From Pseudomonadota bacterium (GTDB taxonomy: Bacteria; Pseudomonadota; Alphaproteobacteria; Rhizobiales; Rhizobiaceae): 6,046 nucleotides of DNA. The notes beneath the pieces were generated by a model. That model saw only the letters and a program-made list of their open reading frames with translations. It had not been told where the DNA came from and did no database searches. Below are positions 1-5,053 of this stretch, in pieces (the first letter of the stretch is position 1; each line of letters starts with the position of its first letter). The DNA lies in assembly GCA_023387715.1 (NCBI GenBank), contig JAEWHQ010000290.1, forward strand, positions 1-6,046, in the 5' to 3' direction. The position numbers and the translations under genes are program-made.

Positions 1-471
1 GTTTATGTCAGCGGGCCATCGACATCATGGTCAAACCAGCAGCGCAGTGCCGCTGTGCGTGATGCGTCAGAAAAATTCAATCTAATTGCACAGACCGTTG
101 CAACCATTGTGCCCTCTTTTGAGGCTGGGAAAAATGCCGTTGATGCGATTTTAAAAACGGGTGCCAGCTCGGCAATTGCCTTTGATGATTTGACGGCGCA
201 GGGGGTACTCGCCGGCATGGCCGAGCGACACGTGATAGTGCCAAAAAATTTCAGTCTGATCGGTTGCGATGATGTGCTGGGTGCGATGACATATCCGGCT
301 CTTACATCGGTTTCCAATCAATCAAGTGAGGCCGGCCGTGTCGCGGTCTCGCTGCTCATGGAAATATTGCAGGCCGGTTCCATCCGCGATGTGCGCCACA
401 CATTGGAAACGCATCTTGTTATTCGTGATACGATGACAAATATTCCGGCAGAATTTGCGCCTGCTGGCTAA
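1..471 (+). CDS. LacI/GalR-family transcriptional regulator, C-terminal part (5' end outside window)
   Basis: The reading frame is open from base 1 and ends at TAA 469-471, giving 156 residues; family members are about 330-350 residues, so the helix-turn-helix and first half of the sensor domain lie upstream of the window. What remains is the second half of the periplasmic-binding-protein-like effector domain. The fragment opens with a strand-plus-GP segment and an S..R helix (VYVSGPS, residues 1-7, then QQRSAAVR, 13-20). It continues with SSAIAFDD (56-63), then QGVLAGM, IVPKNFSLIGCDDV (79-92) and the YPALTSVS segment (98-105). These match the usual 'a..~nD..A.G...al...G..vP.disviGfDd....~.~P.lTtv' pattern, with Cys where Phe or Tyr is common. 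Such proteins bind a sugar or nucleoside and repress nearby catabolic or transport genes. The target is not visible: the gene converges on nagB rather than diverging from it, so its operon may lie to the left. Family is near certain; ligand is unknown. Confidence 0.93.
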   Translation, partial: VYVSGPSTSWSNQQRSAAVRDASEKFNLIAQTVATIVPSFEAGKNAVDAILKTGASSAIAFDDLTAQGVLAGMAERHVIVPKNFSLIGCDDVLGAMTYPALTSVSNQSSEAGRVAVSLLMEILQAGSIRDVRHTLETHLVIRDTMTNIPAEFAPAG

Positions 472-478
472 ATAAATT

Positions 479-506
479 CAGGCGCTGCAATTTCTTACAG
501 CGCCTG
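479..506 (-). terminator. Hairpin terminator between converging genes
   Basis: A perfect 9-bp inverted repeat, CAGGCGCTG at 479-487 and CAGCGCCTG at 498-506, encloses a 10-base loop. It lies 8 bases after the regulator stop and 21 bases after the nagB stop. Read on the minus strand the stem is followed by a T-rich run (TGAATTTATTT), so it fits an intrinsic terminator for nagB. On the plus strand no T-run follows, so termination of the regulator there would be weaker or need Rho. Confidence 0.75.
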
Positions 507-527
507 CGATGTGTCTATACGGTTTAA

Positions 528-1295
528 TTAAATGCCGTCCGGATGCACATGCTGATAATAATCAGTAAGGCGCAATTGGCTTGCGGCTTCCTGGTCGGTG
601 ATGATGGTCGCATGACGGTGAAACTGCAATGCTGATGCAGGGCAAGCGGCTGAAACAGGCCCCTCAATCATATCAGCAACGGCTTGTGCTTTGTCGGCAC
701 CTGTTGCGATCAGCAGGCATTCACGCGCATCCAAAATAGTGCCGATACCCATTGTCAGTGCAAAACGCGGCGTTTCTTCACCTTCGGGAAAATATTGGCG
801 GTTTGCGTTACGTGTGGTTTCGGTCAGCGTTTTTACGCGGGTGCGTGATGCAAGCGATGAGGATGGTTCGTTAAAACCGATATGGCCGTTTTTGCCAATG
901 CCCAATAATTGCAATGAGATACCGCCAGCTGCGGTGATTTCCGCCTCATAGCGTTCACCTTCCGCATCCACGTCATCCGGCATGCCATGCGGCAGATGCG
1001 TGCGGGATTGGTCGATATCAATGTGCTGGAACAGAATATCACGCATATAGGTATGATATGAGCAAGGATGCTCCGGCGGAATGCCGATATATTCATCCAG
1101 ATTGAAGGTTGTCACACCGGCAAAAGAGACGGCACCGGCCTGATAGGCACTGACGAGACGTTCATATAAAGGCACCATAGTGCCGCCTGTTGCAAGGCCG
1201 AGGACGGCCTTAGGCTTGGCATTAACGTGATCGATGATGATACCTTTGGCGCGCTCAATCGCTGCATCGCGATCAGGACAAATGAGAACTTTCAC
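528..1295 (-). CDS. nagB: Glucosamine-6-phosphate deaminase
   Basis: A cytoplasmic enzyme that converts glucosamine 6-phosphate to fructose 6-phosphate plus ammonia, the last step of GlcNAc and amino-sugar catabolism. With the GTG start at 1295 it has 255 residues (E. coli NagB has 266). That start is chosen because AGAAAGAAG (1310-1302) sits six bases upstream and the protein then begins MKVLICPD, as the family does; an in-frame TTG at 1328 would add 11 unlikely residues. Visible motifs are the phosphate-binding loop GLATGGT (33-39), FNLDEY with the catalytic Asp67, and GKNGHIGFNEP (134-144) with His138 and Glu143. The segment SSSLASRTRVKTLT (145-158) follows and carries Ser146, Ser147, Arg153, Lys155 and Thr156, which match the GlcNAc6P allosteric pocket of the E. 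coli enzyme. Asn136 stands where E. coli has Asp141; as I recall, Bacillus-type NagB proteins also have Asn there, so activity is expected. No nagA or transporter adjoins it within the window, and it is probably transcribed alone from the region to its right. Confidence 0.96.
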   Translation of the reverse strand: MKVLICPDRDAAIERAKGIIIDHVNAKPKAVLGLATGGTMVPLYERLVSAYQAGAVSFAGVTTFNLDEYIGIPPEHPCSYHTYMRDILFQHIDIDQSRTHLPHGMPDDVDAEGERYEAEITAAGGISLQLLGIGKNGHIGFNEPSSSLASRTRVKTLTETTRNANRQYFPEGEETPRFALTMGIGTILDARECLLIATGADKAQAVADMIEGPVSAACPASALQFHRHATIITDQEAASQLRLTDYYQHVHPDGI

Positions 1296-1630
1296 TGCAA
1301 ACTTCTTTCTGTATGTAAGGCACGTCAAAGTGCATTATCATGTTGACCGCATCGATGAGCGACGTCGTTAGCTTCAGAATTATTGCCATCAAACAGTTTT
1401 TGCAAGCAGTCAGCGAGGCTTAGATCATTAAAATCTGCGTATCTTTTATAATTATCTGAAAAGTCTGCACATTTACTTTTAAAACGATTTAAATTTCAAC
1501 GCATCCGGCCTGGCTGTTTTATCAAAAGCGGCTGATTTAACTCAACCGGTTTTATGGTAATTGCGAGTTATGCCTTATGTTTATAGGGCAAACCAGATGT
1601 AATGAGATTGTCGTAAAAAGGTGCATTGTG
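1296..1630. promoter_or_regulatory. Divergent promoter region between nagB and the yggS-type gene
   Basis: These 335 bases separate two divergent genes and hold no convincing gene. The middle part (about 1425-1500) is markedly AT-rich. On the minus strand a weak promoter-like pair for nagB is TTGCAA (1405-1400) and AATAAT (1384-1379), but the spacer is only 15 bases. No clear -35/-10 pair is seen for the plus-strand gene. Three 8-bp palindromes with a central CG occur: CATCGATG (1350-1357), CGACGTCG (1360-1367) and AACCGGTT (1544-1551). LacI-family operators often have a central CG, so these could be binding sites, but none extends beyond 8 bases. Confidence 0.45.
1618..1623 (+). promoter_or_regulatory. 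Shine-Dalgarno site that fixes the yggS-type start
   Basis: AAGGTG lies seven bases before ATG 1631, ideal spacing. The upstream in-frame ATG at 1577 has no comparable site and would add 18 residues unlike the family, so 1631 is preferred. A GTG at 1628 immediately before the ATG is a less likely alternative. Confidence 0.75.
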
Positions 1631-2467
1631 ATGCCGAGCGAGATAAAACTGACCGAAGCAGAAATCGCCCGTTTTGGTAATGACCCGAAAACATCCTTTG
1701 CTGCTAATCTTGTTAAAGTACAGGAGCGTATTCAGGCTGCCTGTCAGCGTTCCGGTCGCAATATTGATGATGTGCGCCTGCTGCCGGTTACAAAAACCGT
1801 TCCGGCAAATGTCTTGCGCCTTGCTTATGCGGCGGGCATTTCTGATTTCAGCGAGAATAAATTGCAGGAAGCGCGTGATAAACAGGCCATTTTAAGCAAA
1901 TATCCCATTAATTGGAGCATTATTGGTCATTTACAGACCAATAAAGTGAAATATTTGGTGCGCCTTGCGTCTGAGTTTCATGCGCTCGATAGTTTTAGAC
2001 TGGCTGAGGAAATCAACCGTCGCTTGGATAATATGGATCGCGACATGGATGTTTTTGTGCAGGTCAATACATCCGGCGAGGAGAGCAAATATGGTTTGCA
2101 CCCGGATGATCTTTTGCCCTTTGTCGAGCGACTATCGGATTATCCGCGTCTGAAACCGCGCGGTTTAATGACATTGGCAATATTCAGCAGTGATGAAGAA
2201 CGAGTGCGCACTTGCTTTCGTTTGTTGCGTGATCTGCGCGATAAGGCGGTGAAGATTCACTCTGGCCTCACTCAGCTTTCGATGGGAATGTCGGGCGATT
2301 TTGAAACAGCCATTGAAGAAGGCGCTACCGTGGTTCGTGTCGGACAGGCGATCTTTGGTGCAAGACCGACGGATGACGCGTTTTATTGGCCGGGTTTTGC
2401 GCCCTCAAAAACAGATGATGCCAGCGCTACTAATATTAATGCGTCCTTGTCGCCCACCAGCACATAA
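1631..2467 (+). CDS. YggS/PROSC-family pyridoxal-phosphate homeostasis protein
   Basis: A 278-residue single-domain PLP protein with the alanine-racemase-like TIM-barrel fold. The family (E. coli YggS, human PLPBP) binds PLP without known catalysis and helps keep free PLP and branched-chain keto/amino acid pools in balance in the cytoplasm. The PLP lysine is Lys55 in LLPVTKTVP (50-58). Other family landmarks are DFSENKLQEA (72-81; FGENY.QE in E. coli), WSIIGHLQTNK (95-105), VQVNTSGEESKYG (143-155), GLMTLA (178-183), LSMGMSGDFETAI (216-228) and VRVGQAIFG (235-243). It is longer than E. coli YggS (about 234 residues): roughly 24 extra N-terminal residues before the first helix, and a 33-residue tail after FGAR. 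The YWPG in that tail is, from memory, usual in alphaproteobacterial relatives. The last ten or so codons overlap the convergent exporter gene. This could be a second, divergent YggS paralogue in its genome, so I leave the symbol empty. Confidence 0.92.
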   Translation: MPSEIKLTEAEIARFGNDPKTSFAANLVKVQERIQAACQRSGRNIDDVRLLPVTKTVPANVLRLAYAAGISDFSENKLQEARDKQAILSKYPINWSIIGHLQTNKVKYLVRLASEFHALDSFRLAEEINRRLDNMDRDMDVFVQVNTSGEESKYGLHPDDLLPFVERLSDYPRLKPRGLMTLAIFSSDEERVRTCFRLLRDLRDKAVKIHSGLTQLSMGMSGDFETAIEEGATVVRVGQAIFGARPTDDAFYWPGFAPSKTDDASATNINASLSPTST

Positions 2468-3317
2468 GTGAGCCTGCACTAACCAGTAATGCGCCAAGCC
2501 AGAAGGAAATGCCTAAATTTTCACCCAGTAACTGCGCAGCAAAAAATGCTGAAAGCACGGGTGTGAAATAGGATGCCGTGGCAAGCACAGTGACATTGCC
2601 GTAGAGAATGCCGGTATTCCATGCGGCATAGCTTAAACCCATAGCGCAGGAGACGAGTGACAGCTCTATCAGCAGTTGCGGCGTGAAGTTAAAGACCTGA
2701 TTTTCAGTGAAGGCAAATTGAACCCATAAGGCTGCTGCCGTCAGGATGAAAAACAGCGTTATGCCGTTACAACCTTCTGCAATTTTCTTGGTTAGAACGC
2801 AGTAAATGCTCCATATAATGGCCCCAGCAAAAGCAAGCCCATAACTAAGCGGGTTGGAACCAATGTTAACGGCCATATGGTGCAATGAAAGACCATTTTC
2901 ACCACCCAATACCTTGCTGACACCTATCAGGCAGACAGTCATTCCAACAAATATAAGCGGACGTAATGTCTGCTTATTGGTTATCACGGTGAGTAAAAGC
3001 GTCAGGCTTGGCCAGAGATAATTGACCATGCTGACTTCGATGGCTTGGGTGCCAGAATCTGCAAAGCCGATAGAGAGTGACAAACACATCTCATAAGCGG
3101 CAAACAGAAGCCCGCCCCAAATAAGATATCGGCGCGGGAAAGCGGATAGTTTTGGAATACCTACTGCAATAAGCAAAATAACAGAGCTGAGCGTATAGAC
3201 CATTGCGGCGCCTCCGACCGCGCCCAATGCTTCGGTGACAGATCGGACAAGGCCGACGATCGTGCTCCAAAGAAAAATGGCTGTTAAGCCTATGGCGGTG
3301 GCTCTGCTGTAACGCAC
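2436..3317 (-). CDS. yddG: YddG-like aromatic amino-acid exporter (DMT/EamA family)
   Basis: An inner-membrane exporter of the drug/metabolite transporter superfamily. It is 293 residues, the same length as E. coli YddG as I remember it, and collinear with it from the start (GLTAIFLWSTIVGLVR, 10-25) to the end (GSLMCWWATR, 282-291). About ten hydrophobic helices are apparent, arranged as two EamA repeats. The most characteristic stretches are QAIEVSMVNYLWPSL (91-105), VLGGENGL (136-143), NPLSYGLAFAGAIIW (155-169), SYAAWNTGILYGNVT (229-243) and SYFTPVLSA (249-257). YddG exports phenylalanine, tyrosine, tryptophan and some aromatic compounds; the exact substrate here is inferred. The start is GTG at 3317: no upstream in-frame start is present, and the preceding Shine-Dalgarno (GAGA, about nine bases off) is weak. 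It is divergent from the amidohydrolase, and its 3' end overlaps the convergent yggS-type gene by 32 bp. Confidence 0.9.
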   Translation of the reverse strand: MRYSRATAIGLTAIFLWSTIVGLVRSVTEALGAVGGAAMVYTLSSVILLIAVGIPKLSAFPRRYLIWGGLLFAAYEMCLSLSIGFADSGTQAIEVSMVNYLWPSLTLLLTVITNKQTLRPLIFVGMTVCLIGVSKVLGGENGLSLHHMAVNIGSNPLSYGLAFAGAIIWSIYCVLTKKIAEGCNGITLFFILTAAALWVQFAFTENQVFNFTPQLLIELSLVSCAMGLSYAAWNTGILYGNVTVLATASYFTPVLSAFFAAQLLGENLGISFWLGALLVSAGSLMCWWATRTH

Positions 3318-3373
3318 TGAAAAATTTCTCGTTCTAAGGTTTGAAAGTATCCGCTTGATTAACCCCTTGCTAA

Positions 3374-3399
3374 TTGATGCAAATGTTTTTGTACATCAT
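3374..3399. repeat. Interrupted inverted repeat, possible operator
   Basis: TGATGCAAA in the left half pairs with TTTGTACATCA in the right half: five pairs (TGATG/CATCA), a two-base bulge, then four pairs (CAAA/TTTG), around a short T-rich centre. It lies 57-82 bases upstream of the yddG-like start, where a regulator or a promoter would sit. The imperfect symmetry makes it only a candidate binding site. Confidence 0.3.
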
Positions 3400-3559
3400 T
3401 GAGCTGTGAGAGAGCATGGTCGTCAACAACTGAGTGACAGTATGAGGGGTCGCCGATTAAAGAGCTGTGCCTTGGGCTTTATTCTTTAAGGATGTGATTG
3501 AAAAGCTGACATATTTGTGTAGTCCTTGTGATGTTAAACAATCCATCACGTGACAGGAG

Positions 3560-3581
3560 CCCCCGCGATAAACTGACGGGG
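3560..3581 (+). promoter_or_regulatory. Small hairpin abutting the amidohydrolase ribosome binding site
   Basis: CCCCG (3561-3565) pairs with CGGGG (3577-3581) across an 11-base loop. The right arm overlaps the GGGGTGA run (3578-3584) that serves as Shine-Dalgarno for ATG 3590, with GGTGA five bases before the start. Pairing could partly hide the site and lower translation, but a five-pair stem may also be chance. Confidence 0.3.
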
Positions 3582-3589
3582 TGAAGAGT

Positions 3590-4783
3590 ATGAGCCAGTC
3601 AGATAAATTTGCCCGTATCGCTGATCTTGAACCAAACCGCCTGGCCTTGGAAGAAATGCGCCATCACTTGCATGCGCATCCGGAACTTTCTTTTGAAGAA
3701 GAAAAAACGGCTGCTTATGTGGCGGATAAGCTTGAGGGCTGGGGCTATGAGGTGACACGCAATGTCGGCGGGCACGGTGTCGTTGGTTGTCTGACGGTTG
3801 GCACAGGCGGCCGCAATATTGCGATCCGCGCTGATATAGACGCTTTGCCAATTTTGGAAAAAACCGGCCTTGCTTATGCCAGTCAAATTGACGGTAAAAT
3901 GCATGCCTGTGGTCACGATGGCCACACCACGATGTTGCTTGGTGCCGCTGAATATTTGGCACGTACCAAGAATTTTAATGGCACAGTCACATTGGTTTTT
4001 CAGCCGGCTGAAGAAGCAGGCGAGGGCAGTGGCGCACAAGCCATGATTGCTGACGGCTTGTTTGAGCGTTTTCCTGTGGACGCGATTTTTGGCCTGCATA
4101 ATCATCCGGGCATGCCGGAAGGTACGGTGCTTTCTCGTTCAGGGCCAATGATGGCAGCGTCAGACACTGCTTTAATCCGTGTTATTGGTAAAGGTGGCCA
4201 CGCTTCACGCCCGCATTTGACTGTTGATCCGATTATGGTTGCGTGCAGTCTGGTGATGGCACTGCAAACGGTTGTGTCACGTAATATTGATCCGACAGAA
4301 ACCGCGGTTATTACTGTGGGCACGATCCATGGTGGTGAAGCTTCAAATGTTATTTCCGAACATGTCGATCTGGCTATCAGTATCCGTTCATTTTCACCGG
4401 CGGTGCGCGAGTTGTTGCGCAAGCGCGTTTGTGAACTGACCGAGCAGCATGTTGCAGCCTATGGCGCAAAAGCTGAAATCAAATATGAGCTCGGATATCC
4501 GGCTGTTGTTAATTCCGATGAAGAAACGGTTTTTGCCACAGAAGTTGCACGTGAACTGGTGGGTGACAGCAATGTTTCGACCTGTCCGCTTATTCCGGGC
4601 AGTGAAGACTTTGCTTACTTCCTGCAACATAAACCGGGCAGCTTTTTGCGACTCGGCAATGGTCTGGATTCTGCGGTGCTGCATAACCCGAAATATAATT
4701 TCAATGATGAAAATCTGACCGTCGGCGCAGCCCTTTGGGCTCGTTTGGCAGAGCGCTATCTGGCCGCTGGTGGCAATGTCTAA
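3590..4783 (+). CDS. M20D-family metallo-amidohydrolase (hippurate / N-acyl amino acid hydrolase type)
   Basis: A 397-residue cytoplasmic, two-metal peptidase-family hydrolase that cleaves the amide bond of N-acyl or N-aroyl amino acids; relatives include hippurate hydrolases, N-acyl-L-amino-acid amidohydrolases and plant IAA-amino acid hydrolases. Motifs in order: RHHLHAHPELSFEE (24-37), RADIDALP (80-87) with Asp84, HACGHDGHT (106-114) giving ligands Cys108 and His110, FQPAEEAGEG (137-146) with base Glu141 and ligand Glu142, LHNHPGMPEG (169-178) with His170, and LHNPKYNFND (364-373) with His365. The set C-H-E-H-H is complete, so an active enzyme is expected. The inserted dimerisation lid spans about 190-305 and begins with the GKGGHASRP segment (200-208). 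The ATG at 3590 is preferred over the in-frame GTG at 3581 because GGTGA lies five bases before the ATG while the GTG has no good site; the GTG would add three residues. Substrate cannot be told from sequence. No signal peptide is seen. Confidence 0.93.
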   Translation: MSQSDKFARIADLEPNRLALEEMRHHLHAHPELSFEEEKTAAYVADKLEGWGYEVTRNVGGHGVVGCLTVGTGGRNIAIRADIDALPILEKTGLAYASQIDGKMHACGHDGHTTMLLGAAEYLARTKNFNGTVTLVFQPAEEAGEGSGAQAMIADGLFERFPVDAIFGLHNHPGMPEGTVLSRSGPMMAASDTALIRVIGKGGHASRPHLTVDPIMVACSLVMALQTVVSRNIDPTETAVITVGTIHGGEASNVISEHVDLAISIRSFSPAVRELLRKRVCELTEQHVAAYGAKAEIKYELGYPAVVNSDEETVFATEVARELVGDSNVSTCPLIPGSEDFAYFLQHKPGSFLRLGNGLDSAVLHNPKYNFNDENLTVGAALWARLAERYLAAGGNV

Positions 4784-4803
4784 TATAAGTTTTGTCTGAT
4801 TTA

Positions 4804-4836
4804 TTACGCCGGTATTTTGGAAATCTACCGGCGTGA
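4804..4836 (+). terminator. Hairpin after the amidohydrolase gene
   Basis: A perfect 9-bp inverted repeat, ACGCCGGTA (4806-4814) and TACCGGCGT (4826-4834), has an 11-base loop. It can be extended by a T·G and a T-A pair, and begins about 20 bases after the stop codon. No T-run follows on the plus strand, so it is either a weak intrinsic terminator or an mRNA 3'-end stabilising structure. It suggests the MFS gene downstream is transcribed separately. Confidence 0.6.
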
Positions 4837-4978
4837 AAGCCTGCGTTAGATGGGGTTCTCTGTTAAATTAGGATAGTCAATTTCATCTGCTGATTTTATC
4901 AGAATTTCTGCGACCCAAAGGCTGGTCTTGCGGCAAAAAAAGCATTGTTTCTATTCAACAAAATTATGCTTGATTTAT

Positions 4979-4993
4979 CATATAAATTATATG
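4979..4993. promoter_or_regulatory. AT-rich palindrome upstream of the MFS gene
   Basis: CATATAAATTATATG has 6-base arms (CATATA/TATATG) about a three-base centre, and lies 61-75 bases before the MFS start codon. It sits in an AT-rich part of the 270-base gap (4784-5053), which has no gene. It may be an operator or promoter element; no well-spaced -35/-10 pair was found around it. Confidence 0.3.
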
Positions 4994-5053
4994 AACTGCC
5001 TTGATATTATGGCTGCGTAATTTTTTTGAAGCTTAGTGCCGTTAGAGGTTTAA

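Larger units (their letters stand above)
3318..3589. promoter_or_regulatory. Divergent promoter region between the yddG-like and amidohydrolase genes
   Basis: These 272 bases hold no credible gene or recognised riboswitch. An interrupted inverted repeat lies at 3374-3399 and a hairpin at 3560-3581, both listed separately. GAGCTGTG occurs twice (3401-3408 and 3462-3469), a short direct repeat that may be chance, and TCACGTGA (3546-3553) is an 8-bp palindrome. For the plus strand TTGAAA at 3498-3503 could be a -35 element, but no good -10 follows at 16-18 bases. Location alone makes this the control region for both flanking genes. Confidence 0.45.

Noticed and set aside
1..471. Treating the first gene as a short stand-alone protein starting at GTG 55
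   Set aside because: The frame is open to base 1 and the codons before 55 encode the expected LacI-family segment, so it is a fragment cut by the window edge.
691..1096. Open frames on both strands inside nagB
   Set aside because: They are out-of-frame readings of a clear nagB gene, with no family resemblance or ribosome binding site.
1577..1630. 18-residue N-terminal extension of the YggS-type protein from ATG 1577
   Set aside because: ATG 1577 has no ribosome binding site, while ATG 1631 has AAGGTG at seven bases; the extra residues do not resemble the family.
3401..3589. Structured leader or riboswitch before the amidohydrolase
   Set aside because: I could not match this stretch to any riboswitch core I know; only short repeats and a five-pair stem are visible.
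3546..4105. Minus-strand open frames of 138 and 168 codons over the amidohydrolase start
   Set aside because: Their translations are low-complexity and rich in His, Gln and Arg, and they mirror the codons of a complete M20D enzyme whose metal ligands are all in the plus frame.
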